DNA of 64,000 bases from Periplaneta americana (taxonomy: Eukaryota > Arthropoda > Insecta > Blattodea > Blattidae): NCBI RefSeq assembly GCF_040183065.1, contig NC_091120.1:74936708-75000707 (forward strand), in the 5' to 3' direction. Under the pieces are notes generated by a model, which made no database searches, was not told the DNA's origin, and saw only the letters and a list, made by a program, of their open reading frames with translations. This document shows positions 11,287 to 22,474 of this stretch, piece by piece; positions within the stretch are counted from its first letter, which is position 1; every line of letters starts with the position of its first letter. A program made the translations under genes and the position numbers.

Positions 11287-12458
11287 ATGTATCACTTCAA
11301 GTTGGTAGCAGTGCTCATTCTGGCTTCAGTTGTCCTCATCCAGGCTTCCCCTTTTTCCGGCGCTTGTCTGCACAACGATGAATGTGGAGCCTCACAATGC
11401 TGTGTTGTTGGTACGTGTCCTCTATGGTTCTCGGCCGGGTTTTGAAATCCCGAACTTCGAATCTAAATTATATATTTATTATTAATATTTGTGTACTGAA
11501 CAACAACCAGAGGCCAATTATAGTTCAGCACAATACACAGACATAACATACAAAGGTGCAAGAATAAATAAAATATCTTAAATCAAGAAAAACATATATA
11601 AATAAAATTGAGACCAAGGACAGTAAATACTAATAAACGAAACTAAACTTTAAAAGGATCTAAATTGTTCTCATGCAAATTGGCATATTTTATACATTTA
11701 CAACTGGAGAAAGAGATTTTGAATTTCTGTTGTAATTTTTTTTAAATCCTTTTTTAAACCGTTCGTAGGAATACGAAGGCAGATATTGTTTATTATAGAC
11801 TCACAGTCAATATCATCCTTGATAATTTAGCAAACAAATAATAATCAAGATTTTGAAGTCTAGAATAAGGCTACAAGAGTTAAAATATTTACAGGTAATC
11901 TCATAATTAAAGACAGAGGAATTGGATATAAATCGAAAAGCACATAAGGAAATAAATTTTCTTTGAATATTTTCCAATTTCACAGAATCAGTTTAAGTAA
12001 TGGAATTCCACGCTACAGATGAATATTCAAGTTTAGATCGAACCAAAGTAAAGTACAGAATTAACAGAGACGCAGGAGTAGAAAAAGAATAAGTTATAGA
12101 TCTTTTTAAACCAAGCATTCTTATTGAATGGTTATAAATATATTGAACATGATCATGAAAATATAAAAATCTAATAGCAAGATAGATAATCATTAGACTT
12201 GCAAAGACGACATAAGTAACATGTGTTTTGTTTTGAATAGGCATGCAGGCGTACAGCATTCCAACATGCAACAAGGTGCGTGAATTGGGCGAGTCTTGCC
12301 GCCCTAATAACGAGCCTAAAGAATTCAGTCTATCCTACCCAGATGGCAGCATTATCAATGTGATCAGCGCGTACAATTCCGTCTGTGCTTGTGCTGAAGG
12401 ATTAGTATGTAATGATGGCATCTGCGAGAATGCTTTGTCCAAGAAGCCAAGGCAATAA
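11287..12458 (+). CDS. astakine-like prokineticin-domain cytokine A (two coding exons)
   Basis: Predicted secreted protein of 113 residues from exons 11287-11410 and 12241-12458. Exon 1 encodes a clear signal peptide (MYHFKLVAVLILASVVLIQA, likely cut before SPFSG) and the first four cysteines (C..DECG...CC). Donor GTACGT is at 11411, acceptor ttgaatag ends at 12240, and the intron splits a Gly codon (phase 1). Exon 2 gives the other six cysteines (..TC....ELGESC, then VCACAEGLVC...IC), the ten-cysteine prokineticin/colipase-like pattern. The N-terminal AVIT of vertebrate prokineticins is absent, as in astakines, which promote blood-cell formation and release in crustaceans and insects. I chose ATG 11287 over the in-frame 11119 because the latter puts 56 unsupported residues before the signal peptide and crosses a good acceptor at 11261-11266. 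Confidence 0.9.
11411..12240 (+). other. astakine A coding intron (phase 1)
   Basis: 830 bp, GT-AG. About 11600-12160 of it is occupied by a degenerate LINE in the opposite orientation, listed separately. The rest is AT-rich with no features. Confidence 0.85.
11600..12160 (-). pseudogene. LINE reverse-transcriptase tail relic in the astakine A intron
   Basis: The minus-strand frame contains SIRMLGLKRSITYSF, then LLILYFTLVRSKLEYSSVAW (12030-12010 region), then, after a frame break, LENIQRKFISLCAFRF. These match the order GL.R.T..F.....L..LY..LVRS.LEY...VW and IE.IQ.KF...C.RF of Jockey/CR1-type non-LTR elements downstream of the catalytic domain. Stops and frameshifts are frequent. Confidence 0.7.
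12241..12458 (+). CDS. astakine A, coding exon 2
   Basis: Encodes the C-terminal 71 residues plus the split Gly. Motifs ELGESCRPNN and CACAEGLVC are diagnostic of the prokineticin fold. The stop is at 12456-12458. The end is basic (SKKPRQ). Confidence 0.9.
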
Positions 12459-12495
12459 TTATGAATGTTTGATATGTATACGAGTTTCATAATTA

Positions 12496-12501
12496 AATAA
12501 A
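12496..12501 (+). terminator. polyadenylation signal of astakine A
   Basis: AATAAA 38 nt after the stop codon, followed about 25-30 nt later by T-rich sequence. The transcript probably ends near 12520, before the MITE at 12594. Confidence 0.7.
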
Positions 12502-12593
12502 TGATTATTCTGAAGATATTATTCTAGTTCATTTCAACTACACCTTCCTATTGAGGATGTCACACTTGTAGTATAGTGCTTTCTATAATAATA

Positions 12594-13048
12594 CAGTGGA
12601 AGCTCTTAAGTTCGACAGAAAACAAGTTCGACATCCTTTAGTTCGACTGCTTACGTAGGAGAATTAGACATGCCCCTATACGGGCACTGAGAAATGGGTT
12701 TGCCATTTGAATGGGAATTGGTTCTGTGTCTTGTAGTGATACTTTTGTTAAAGGAAAACAGAATATTTTGTTGATTAGGAAATCCATATTTAATCACTGA
12801 TTTTAAATTAATGAACTCTTCTTTTTTTATTTGAGAATTGTGCCGTTTGTGAGACGGAACTGACGAAACCCACTGTGATACTAGAAGCGCATACACAAGT
12901 CTCGGGGCGGGCAGGAAATGCAAGTACAGTACTGTATTCATTGAAGGATAACCAATAAGAATTTGGTATTCGTTTCACCTGCCACACCCACTAGTCTTAT
13001 TGGACTTAACTTTCAATTCTGTTCAGTCGAACTTAGGAGAGTCCACTG
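12594..13048. mobile_element. pogo/Tigger-like MITE, copy 1
   Basis: 455 bp. Terminal inverted repeats CAGTGGAAGCTCTTAAGTTC and, from the right, CAGTGGACTCTCCTAAGTTC, with TA on both sides (12592-12593, 13049-13050). No transposase. Copy 2 of the same family, disrupted by another insertion, lies in the opposite orientation at 56911-57607. It starts about 90 bp after the astakine A poly(A) signal. Confidence 0.85.
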
Positions 13049-13126
13049 TAAGCTATTTTGGATGTTCCCCTAGTCAAGCTTGCATAATAGCAAGTTCAGG
13101 TGACGGACGATGCATTTCGCCTAAAG

Positions 13127-13329
13127 CCTAGTTTTCATTAGTAGAGTAACTTGGACAAGTACTAACTCTCCTTTTAACTCTACCAATGTAAACGTTATTG
13201 ATAGAGTAGAGTACTTGATCATGGTAAAGTAGAGTAAGATTGCACAGTGGGATAGTAACTCTACCACTAGCCTTCTCCCACCACTGATTTTTTACTCTAC
13301 TCTACTGGCACTATACTAATGAAAACAGG
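13127..13329. mobile_element. short MITE
   Basis: 203 bp with ends CCTAGTTTTCATTAGTA and, reversed, CCTGTTTTCATTAGTA. The interior repeats agagtag/ctactct words that pair across the element (ctctac near 13150-13190, gtagagta near 13210-13230). The target duplication is not clear. Confidence 0.65.
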
Positions 13330-13928
13330 TTTGGTATAGTCGAGTGTACTGCTTAGGAAGATATTGGCGCGTTCTTCTTAGTTTTGTTTCGTTGTGGTAC
13401 TTTTAAAAAATGAAGTGGTGTAAGTTGCAGACAATTTTTGGCGTGATAATCTCAAGTCTCAAAGTTTTCCAGGATCAACCTCAAACACACTTTATAGTTT
13501 TGTATGTCCTTTTCAGCAAGTTCCCTCAGAAGAAGAGCAGATGTTCCATGAATGTGCCTTATTTTTACCCAGTCTCTAATCCATATTTTCTTTGTTCTGT
13601 TCTCTTCTTCATCGAGAGCTGAAGTCACTTCCCTAAGCAAAATTTCAGCAATAATTTTAAAAGATTTCGTACAGTAAAATGACGACCGCTGATGTTCATT
13701 TTTGTGATTTCAATTTTGTGCTATATGACTCTCTCTACCATATTATTTTCCAATTGCATGTGAATTATTTTCTATTGACGTTAGAAAATATTGAATTCAA
13801 ATGATCTTTTTTTTCTTTCTATTATTTCAGTATCCCCTTCTCTTAACATATGTAGAAATACTACAATTAAAATTTAAAAAATAAGTTTGGGGGAGCAGTG
13901 CTCCCCCCATAACTCCGAGTATGCTTTG

Positions 13929-14233
13929 GTGGCCTACCCTCATGTATTGTGTCACAGATTATGAGACAATGGCACAATGTCCAACGCACTATGTACAGAG
14001 GTGCAGTCATTACGATCCGAAGGAATGAACGCCGTCTTAAATCACTAAGTGATTATTTACGCATATCATATTATAGCGATGTACCGAAGTACATATGATA
14101 TTTCCATGCAGGAATTCTGCGTTACCATATCCTATGATGAAGGATGAGTGGAGCGGAGAAAAATTCTCTCCGGCACCGGGACTCGAACCCGGGTTTTCAG
14201 TTCTACGTGCTGACGTTTTATCCACTGTGTTAT
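13929..14233 (-). mobile_element. tRNA-derived SINE (family 2), single copy
   Basis: Minus strand: the tRNA-like head has gtggataaaacgtcagc and the B box GGGTTCGAGTCCC, then ccggagagaatttttctcc, catatgtacttcggta, aatcacttagtgatttaagacggcg and an end at catgagggtag. The same element forms the tandem array at 34433-35365. Confidence 0.8.
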
Positions 14234-14349
14234 TTCAGTCGAATGTGTGAATGCTGTAGGTGTCACTTAGCAATAATTTGTCGTAGCTTTCGCTTTGGAC
14301 ATCCAGCAACTATTAGTGCGGATGAAATAAAATTATCACCTAATTAGTT

Positions 14350-15350
14350 TGTTACTCTGTACGTTATTTGCTTATGACTAAGTGATGATGGTGTGACGTG
14401 ATGGCTTCTATGTTTGCATAATGTAATCAGAGCTCCTTACGTGTGAAACTGCTCCTAGCTCTGCCTGACTCAGTTTAAAATATCTTCGCCTCCTGGAAAC
14501 ATGAAGATCCAACGAAGTGCACCGAAATTTTCACTTGTTATTACGGTTAGTAGGAATTATCTTAGATAATTTATTGGAGTACTTCCATATAAGTATTATA
14601 ATATTGTAATTCTTGACGGAATAGTTACCATATAATGTGTTATACAAACACACAGCGATCTCTATTGAATTCTCAGTTATTCCAAAGGCGAGTCTTTAAA
14701 ATGCTTAAGCTTTCAACAATTGAGAGCTTTAGTCATACAAGTTAATATCTGTCTTGTATTAAAATTATTTTCTTAAAAATTGAATCGGTTATTCGAGAAA
14801 CCACATACAGTATGTCCTTAGCTGTAAATTGTGAGAAAAGTGCAAAAAACTCTCTACAGCTTATTTAATATTGGATGTACGTTGTTATCTTTTTGGGTGA
14901 TTTTTTTTAAATTTTAATTGCAATACTTCTACATATGTCAAGAGGAATACTAAAATTTGAAATTTCTCGTTTTCTCCTTGAAACTTACATTTTTTGTGTA
15001 TTGGATAACCATACGTATAAAATCTAAATTTGAAAATTAGCTCCCAATTTATAACTATTTACAAAATTTGATATAACTCAGTTTTATTTAAATATTTGGG
15101 AACTTCTTTTACCATAGATTCGCAAGAAGATTTACTACAAAATGACTTCACTTGATTTTTAATATACTTTACAGAAACATTATAACTGAGTTTAGAATAT
15201 CATGGATTTCGGTTTTCGAGTCCGCCTTACTATATTTACTTCCTTTTTTACATTTTCTTCCTCATTTTTGAGCAGATACTCACAGTTTTCACATTATTTA
15301 CAAGTCTAGCCTTCGATTTGCTAATTCTGCCCATGATTTGTAACCAACTT
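14350..15350. other. unassigned AT-rich sequence
   Basis: A stretch at 14900-14965 is an inverted, diverged copy of 13816-13880 (shared acatatgtagaa.ta.t.caattaaaattt), and a similar phrase recurs near 16985-17010. This indicates fragments of an unidentified dispersed repeat. Nothing else was recognised. Confidence 0.4.
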
Positions 15351-15352
15351 TA

Positions 15353-16516
15353 TATGAGCTATTCCATCTCAAATAGACCGAAATATAGAGAAAATTGACC
15401 TTACAATTTCTAAATACAATGAAACTCTTTTGTACGTAGAGAACTGTGATATAATGCTTTGTGCAAAGTTTGAGGCATCAGAACTTCATAGTGTTTAAAT
15501 TAAAAATATTTAAATTTATCGTATTTTCATAAAATTAGCATCTTTAAACTCTTACAGCTCCGAAACCCTTTCACCCACTGATCAAAATCATGGTTTATTT
15601 TGATGCTGAGAAATTAAAGTTTATATATTTACATATAAACAGATTTTCTTACTTTTTATGGAAATGGAGAAATTTAGATTTTTCCTCATTAAGACGCCTT
15701 TGCTTAGGAAAAAAATATTTTAAAAATTTATAGTTAGATTCCGCATTGAAAGTACAAATAAACACATATTTTTTACTGATGGTATGTTGATAAGAAAGTA
15801 TTGAAAATATCAAATAAAGAAAATGAATAATACGCGCGTGAACTAACCAGCTGACTGTGAGACGAGATCTAGCCGAGATAAGTAAGGCCAGGAGACAAAC
15901 ACGTGATGTTTCGTCTAGTAGCGCATAGCTGGGCTAGCTTTATCACAAGTTTTCATAAACACAGGAGTAAAATGACTCCTAACGCTCGCTTATCTTCAGC
16001 TCTCGGCCAGTGCGTGCGGTATTGCGCCGTTCAAGTCCAGGCGTGTGAAAATAATCTACTTAATACTCTCGAAACTTATTGCCATACCACTAAGCAAACA
16101 ATGCCGAATCCCTCTTAATAATGCAAGGTATTTTCTCAATATTTTTTTACATTTTTACAAATAAGCAAAAAGCCTAAAAGTAAGTAAAATCAGATTATCT
16201 GTCTCTCTGTGTACAATAAAAATAAGGATTACTTCTTAACATAACCTACCAAATGTCAGCTTCAAAATGAGCTCCTGTTCAATGTTCTGCAGTAAATGGT
16301 TCCAGAGTTCTGAGCGCTGAAAGAGGCTTGTTTTTATAAAATACGCTAATTTTGTCGCTCAACAATACGAAAGTATTGACTTTCGATAGTATATTTTTGA
16401 AAATGCACTCTCCTCAGCACCTTGTATAAATGGGGAAAAAATAATATAAATATAATAATAATAATATAAAAAATGCGAGATTTTTTACTGATCGATTTCA
16501 TATGGAATAGCCCATA
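15353..16516. mobile_element. 1.16-kb TA-flanked inverted-repeat element
   Basis: The left end TATGAGCTATTCCAT (15353) pairs with the right end ATGGAATAGCCCATA (ending 16516); about 22 of 26 terminal bases match. TA flanks are at 15351-15352 and 16517-16518. The interior has no recognisable transposase; the 71- and 74-codon frames inside carry no motif. Probably non-autonomous. Confidence 0.6.
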
Positions 16517-17332
16517 TACAAATGCACTACAAAACACAAAACTACATAAACTGCAAACTATATAATACACACTGTTTACATACTAAGTGTTTCAGACACC
16601 ACGATAACTATATCTGTCAAGATGTAACAACCACATTTCTATACTTTAGATGAAAATAGTTTTCAAGCATGTCTGACAAAAATAGCTCAAGGAATAATAC
16701 CATCTCTTGCTATCTAGTGAATAAACCGAAAAAATATTGGAGATAGGGCTGCCACACTATTGAAGAATGAAATTATATAAAATAAACAATTGAAATCAGA
16801 TTCAGAATGCGGTAAATTTCGAACAAATGACATTGAAAAATGAAGTGGGCTAACAGAGTTTTAAAAATGGCATCATTAAATGTCGAAGCTTTGAGTTAGA
16901 ACTTAAATTGCATGTGTAATGTAGACTATTATCTACAGTCGAAAGATTATTTTAAGCAAAAAAAAAAAATTGAATTTTAGTCAAATTTCAGTATCCTCTT
17001 CCATTAAAGCGAATATTAATTATATTTGAGAGCGCCGGGTGCTCTAAAGTTCGTGGATATGGGTTGTTTTTCAAATACGGTACATAAAATATTTGCAATA
17101 ATAATTATAATAGTTTATATTTATGTTGATCTGTGTAAGCGAATGAGAAGAAAAGCTATTTTGTAAAAATTTAGTACCTAGCCTACATAATGTATTTTGT
17201 ACTTCACATTAAAAAAACGAAAAGAAAAATTCTAAAGCGTTTGACAGTGGAAACACTGATATTTTATTGAAGTCCCACACTATAGCTCCTCAAGTGCGTC
17301 ATTTCTTGTAATGACTAGGTCAAGAAAATATA

Positions 17333-18714
17333 CAGGGTGATTCATGAGGAGTTACCATCACTTACAGAGCTTATTACCGAAGATATTTTGAGCAGAAAAT
17401 GCCATATAAACGTGTGTTCTATACTTAATATTTTCAGAGTTACACTAATTTGAAATTTTTTGTAAAATGCCTTTTTTCTTTAGTTTTAAGGATAAAAGAA
17501 TATTACGAATAGAGAATGAGTTATTCAAAAGTATCGTTTATTTATGGGGTTAGGTATAGCTTACAGCAGTAAAAGTTTTGGAAATATTCAACATTTCTTT
17601 CCTCCATTACTGTATCTTGTACAATAATGAAAATTGGTACGTGTAAAACACTATCCTTCTGTTATATGGAAAAAATATTTTTACGATTTAAAAAAATATT
17701 TATATATATATATTTTTTTCAAAATTCAAAGTTCACTGTGCAGTGATGAAGCGTTTCCCTCATAACTCATAAACTTGTTAACTTTTTCATGTTCTCTCTC
17801 TCTTATTTTATTGCTGAAACTCATGTTTACAATATCATGCTCTTTCAACTACATTCCTTAATAAACAATATTTTTTTTTTTATTTTGTGTTAGATATTTG
17901 ACCATTTTTTAAAATGAATTTATTTTTTATCAGATAATCTATCACAGGTAGAGAAGTGATTTTGCATCATATTGTAGATATGACATGCATAATACATACA
18001 AAAAATTTCATCACAGAATGTTGGATACTTTTTTAGTTATGAGGGAAACGCTTCATCACTACACAGTGAACTTTGAATTTGGTAAATAAATAAATTTAAA
18101 TCGTAAAAACATGTTTATCATATAGCAGAAGGACAGTGTTTTACACGTACTAATTTTCATTATTCTACATGATACAGTAAAGGATGAAAAAAAATGTTGA
18201 ATATTTCCAAAATTTCCTTTAAACTGCAGCTATCCCCTTAATTAGATAATATTCTGAAGCTAAAAATTTGTTGTGAATTCCATAGTCACTTCGTACAGAT
18301 TTTTTTTTTTTTCGATTTTTAACTAGAAAAATTACAAAATTGAAATGTAAGGAATCAAATTGTTAGAAGTTGTGTGAATTGTAATGATTGTTGTGATAAG
18401 TGCGTAAGAATAATGTAATTTTAGTGAAGAATTGAAGGAAACAATTCTGTACAGAGCAACTAACAAATTAGCAATACATTTTTAACTTTATAATATTAGG
18501 CAGAAATAAATTATACTTCTGAATAGTTCATTCTCTATTTGTAATATTCCTTTACTCTTAAAACTAAAGAAAAAACGTATTTTATAAAGAACTTCAAATT
18601 AATCTAACTCTAAAAATATTGAGCATAGGACCCACGTTTATTTGACATTTTTTGCTCAAAATGTCTTCCGAAATAAGCTCCGTAAGTGGCGGTAAATTCT
18701 CGTGAATCACCCTG
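17333..18714. mobile_element. long-arm foldback element
   Basis: 1382 bp. The ends are CAGGGTGATTCATGAGG and, reversed, CAGGGTGATTCACGAG, with TA flanks. The complementarity continues for hundreds of bases: actaaagaaaaaa, aaatattcaac, gtgaagcgtttccctcataa and others on the left all reappear inverted on the right. The left arm spans roughly 17333-17785 and the right 18030-18714. The right arm carries about 250 bp absent from the left (roughly 18240-18520). A transcript would form a long hairpin. No coding sequence. Confidence 0.8.
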
Positions 18715-18719
18715 TATCT

Positions 18720-19285
18720 ATAAAATCTTCAGATTTCTTCCTCTTCAGGGAAACACTGCCATGACATCATCACTTAAAATAAGGTGTGAAGGTATATTTT
18801 TATCTACAGACGTGCAAATGCATGTATTAATGCCAGAAACACAAACTCGTTTTGGCTAAAAATGGACTTGAGTAGTTTCTCAAATAACCGATTCAGTTCT
18901 TCATAACTTTTGTACTACATATTTAATTCTTATTTACTACGTTCCCATTAAAATAGATAATATCACGAGATGTTTTCACATTTTCGATAAACATAGGAGT
19001 AAAAAGGTGAATGAATGTATCCAGAGGAAGTGAAAACTTCTAGTTATATTTAATGAAATTATTAGATAATATATTTTATTTTCTAACCGCGTTCATAAGT
19101 AAAGAAAGAAAATATCGCTGTATTTACAAAATATGATCAGAGCCATCTAGTGATAACTATTGTAACTGCTGTTGAATGACAAAAACAAAGGAATAATGGA
19201 AATATCCGTCTTTATTCAAGTTAAATGAGATTTGATGTAAATTTAATGAAATATGCAATTAATTAATTATGCACCTACATTCCGT
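18720..19285. other. unassigned sequence
   Basis: AT-rich, no recognisable feature. Confidence 0.35.
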
Positions 19286-19286
19286 A

Positions 19287-19885
19287 GAGCCTGACAGCTC
19301 AGTTGGTAGAGCAATTGGCTACGGACAGGAAGGCAGTGGCGTGCCGTACATGGAATTCTTCCCTTGTTCATAAAGCAAAAACTAAGAAATTTATTGCAGA
19401 AATATTTTAATCGTGAGAACTATGAATTCTATAATCTTGAAATGTTACAAAACTCTTTCTCTGAGCTCCTGTCCTGGTCGAGGTGGATTCGTTATTCATA
19501 TTCTATGAAGTTTAGTATAAATTACTGGAAATCATTCATAGTAACAGTCTTCAAATATATTTAGGTGAGTTGGCTGCTATCAGTTTTGTACTACACATAT
19601 AAAAATTTGTATTATTGCTTCCCTCACATAAAATTTGACCGCGCACCACTGCAGGAAGATCTGGGTTCAATCCTGGGTAATGACGAGATCTTCTCGTTGT
19701 GAAAACTTCCAGAATGGCTGAAGTTCACTCGGTCTCTTCTCAAATTCAGTACGTCTTTTCTGAGGGTAAAATGGCGGACGCAGCTTGATGCCGAGCACAT
19801 CACCTCATTCTAGTGTCGAGGTCAAGATAACATAGAGCTCTACTTCCATGTCCCCAATTGCCTTCATGGCGTATATAAAGGAATA
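19287..19885 (+). mobile_element. tRNA-derived SINE (family 3), split by an insertion
   Basis: The head has an almost perfect A box (agctcagttggtagagc at 19301-19317). The B box gggttcaatcctg lies at 19664-19676. They are separated by a 318-bp hAT-type MITE plus its target duplication. Removing it restores normal tRNA-like spacing. The body continues with gacgagatcttctcgttg and tggcggacgcagcttgatg and ends around the tatataaaggaatatc region. Confidence 0.8.
19334..19651. mobile_element. hAT-type MITE inside the SINE head
   Basis: 318 bp. Termini CAGTGGCGTGCCGT and, reversed, CAGTGGTGCGCGGT. The 8-bp target duplications are CAGGAAGG (19326-19333) and CAGGAAGA (19652-19659). The size of the duplication and the CAGTGG start are typical of hAT elements. 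The 66-codon frame inside is not recognisable. Confidence 0.85.
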
Positions 19886-20157
19886 TCTTTACCTTTATCT
19901 CATTTTATTTTATGCTGAGTATTGATGAACAGGTTATGGTATTCCTCACTGATTGGTATAAACACAATACAATTCTCAATGCCTTCTAAACACTACCATA
20001 GTCTTTCAAGCAGGAAACAATTGCGAATCATCAACGACAAAACAAAAAAACAATATAATATCGACAATACAGCAGTAATAGATGGCTCTGATTGGTTGCA
20101 ATAATTCAAAAGATTCTTACACTCCATTGCTCAATTGACATATTAACCAAATTATCT

Positions 20158-20750
20158 GCCTCTCTGTCTTCGTGTGTCTATAGTTCTATGTCTCTATCCC
20201 TCTGTTTGTGCCTACCTGTCTTTGTGGTTCTTGTATCTATCTGGTTGTGTCTATCTGTCTGTCTGTCTGTCTGTCTGTCTGTGTGATTCTTGTGTCTATC
20301 TGCTTGTGTCTGCCTGTCTGTCTGGCTGTGTGATTCTTGTGTCTGTCTGTCTGTGTCTATCTGCCTACCTAAGTGGCTCTTGTGTCTGTCTGTGTGTCTG
20401 AAGACTATGTCTATGCGATTCTTATGTCTCTCTCTGTATAATTCTCCTGTCTCTCTGTCTGTATAATTCTTGTGTCTTTTTGTCTGCTTCTGTGTAACTC
20501 TTCCGTCTCTCTGTCTGTGTCTGTATGATTCTTGTGTACCTCTGCATGTGTATGTCTGTGACTATTGTGTCTCGCTGTCTATGTATATCTGTGTGACTCA
20601 AGTGTCTCTCTCTGTCTGTATATATTTGTGATTTCTGTGTGTCTCTGTGTCTGTCTGTGATTATTGTGTTTTCCTGTCTGTGTGTGGACGTCCGTCTGCC
20701 AGTACCTCTTTCCCTCTGCCCTCTATCTCTCTCTCTCTCTGTTATTTTCC
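20158..20750 (+). repeat. TGTC-rich degenerate microsatellite
   Basis: About 590 bp of tgtctg, tgtgtc and ctctctg words. The purest part, (CTGT)n, is at 20253-20282. Long frames on both strands (75-117 codons) are low-complexity translations and are rejected as genes. The tract ends about 30 bp before the longest frame of the cysteine-rich gene. Confidence 0.85.
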
Positions 20751-20783
20751 TAGTTTTTATCGTCTCAAGTAGCATACAAAATT

Positions 20784-21839
20784 ATGATGTCCAATAAAAT
20801 GCTTTTGAACATGACAAAATATGGTATAGGCCTATTTCATGATAAAATAAGGAAATTTATTACACCAGTACTTCCTATTATATTGTATTTATTTATTGCG
20901 CTTTGTCAGGTGATCTTGGTAATGGTTTTAACTACAAATGCAGCAAGTCCTTATCTACCGGGCCTCGTGTGTGTGAACTCCACACACTTCCAGCTAAATG
21001 TTATCAGTGCCAATGGTTCCTTGCTACTCTTGGAAAATCTTCACAAATGTCCTGCCAACACAACTTGCAACATATCACAGTGTGTGGACGCCATTCAGTC
21101 TGGGCAGAGCTACCAGAACTATGACTACACGAGAAAGTGTAATACCTTCGGTTTCATATGCACCAGCAGTTATGAATATGAACTCTGCAAATATTCTTTA
21201 AGTGGGATGGCAGTTCCAAGCGGACAACGTATTCTCTGCCCTACAAATACAGTTTGTAATGATAGTAATCCTTATCATTGTAGTAATCTTGCGGCTTCTG
21301 GATCATCGGCAACTCAGTACGTAACTCCTCAAGACAAAGATGAATGCAATTCAAAAAGTTTTATCTGCCTAGATTCTAGAAGATACTTATTATGCAGAAA
21401 CATAGGTAATGGCATATATAAACCTTACAATCAAGCTTACGAGTGTCCAGCCACGCAGGTATGTCACAAGTCATTTAACGTGCCGTGTGCCGTTGCAGGA
21501 AGCACAGCTTACAACACGACTGCTAACTCTTCAGTTCTGACCTTTACAACCGCACCTCCTAATTTAAAAAATGAATGTAAGTCAAAGAATTTTGTTTGTA
21601 TTGATAGCAAAACATACCTACGGTGTGTAAATATGGGTAATGGAATCTACGTGCCCCAAAACCAGCAACACAAATGTCCAGGTCAACAAATTTGTCATAA
21701 ATCATTTGACGTGCCATGTGCTGTCGCTGGAACTGGTAATAAATCTGGAGGAGAAGGAATACATGGTGCCGTTTGGGGTTATTTTGCACAAATTTTATAT
21801 GTTTTAATTATTATTTTTGGCCATAATGTTTTCTTTTAG
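20784..21839 (+). CDS. cysteine-rich multi-module secreted or GPI-anchored protein
   Basis: 351 codons without interruption. Three six-cysteine modules share spacing C-x6-C-x8-C-x16-C-x5-C-x7-C: residues 119-166, 188-235 and 265-312. Modules 3 and 4 are close copies (DS..YL.C...GNGIY.P.NQ...CP..Q.CHKSF.VPC). A degenerate first module with four cysteines spans about 63-100. Many N-glycosylation sequons occur. The C-terminus is a small-residue stretch (GNKSGGEG) then a hydrophobic tail (about 333-346), as in GPI-anchor signals. The cysteine count recalls peritrophin/chitin-binding modules but the spacing differs, so function is not assigned. The first 42 residues are doubtful: the acceptor tttgtcag ends at 20909 in frame, and VILVMVLTTNAAS after it would complete a signal peptide begun in an upstream exon. 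Confidence 0.8.
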   Translation: MMSNKMLLNMTKYGIGLFHDKIRKFITPVLPIILYLFIALCQVILVMVLTTNAASPYLPGLVCVNSTHFQLNVISANGSLLLLENLHKCPANTTCNISQCVDAIQSGQSYQNYDYTRKCNTFGFICTSSYEYELCKYSLSGMAVPSGQRILCPTNTVCNDSNPYHCSNLAASGSSATQYVTPQDKDECNSKSFICLDSRRYLLCRNIGNGIYKPYNQAYECPATQVCHKSFNVPCAVAGSTAYNTTANSSVLTFTTAPPNLKNECKSKNFVCIDSKTYLRCVNMGNGIYVPQNQQHKCPGQQICHKSFDVPCAVAGTGNKSGGEGIHGAVWGYFAQILYVLIIIFGHNVFF

Positions 21840-22320
21840 TTAAATTGTATTTCTAATAATATTTGTACACACTAAAAAGGCATGTTATAAGCCATTCATT
21901 ATTCCATGAAACCTACCTCCGCGTGAGATGAATCAGAAAGTGAACTGAGAAGCTTCCCTCCCTCGCTTTGCTTCCACTTACAGTTAGCGAGCTCACATAC
22001 CCCCACCATAAGATTATTGTAAGCTACGGTGCACGCATCCATTTGGTTTCACGAGATAACGAACGACTTATACATTGTCAAGAAGTTAATATCTTATCAG
22101 CAGATCATTTAGCAGTGCAACTACATAATACTTATACACATTTCTATATAAATGGTTTTTGTTGTAAATGAAAATTTTCCAGATTTCAACATGAACTATG
22201 TACAAATAATACATTTTAATGACACTATTAGTTTTATATTTTTATTTTATAGCATACATGCATCAAGTAGGTTTAAGTACATTGTTTAGATAGGTAGGCC
22301 CTATCACAAAAATATTCATT
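21840..22320. other. sequence 3' of the cysteine-rich gene
   Basis: No canonical AATAAA close to the stop was seen, so the transcript end is unknown. No other feature. Confidence 0.35.
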
Positions 22321-22470
22321 GTGAGTAATATGCAATTGCAAATGATTGATTTGTACTTACAAGCTGCTAAGATATCATTGACGTATATTTATTGCGAGTA
22401 ATATGCAATCGCTAATGATTGATTTGTATTTATAATCTACTAAGATATCATTGAAGTATATTATGTTGGT
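22313..22470 (+). repeat. 73-bp tandem duplication
   Basis: gagtaatatgcaat (22323) recurs at 22396. Both copies continue through atgattgatttgta and taagatatcattga. Diverged by several substitutions. Confidence 0.75.
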
Positions 22471-22474
22471 ATTA

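Noticed and set aside
20158..20775. Overlapping 64-117 codon ORFs on both strands
   Set aside because: They are translations of the TGTC microsatellite.
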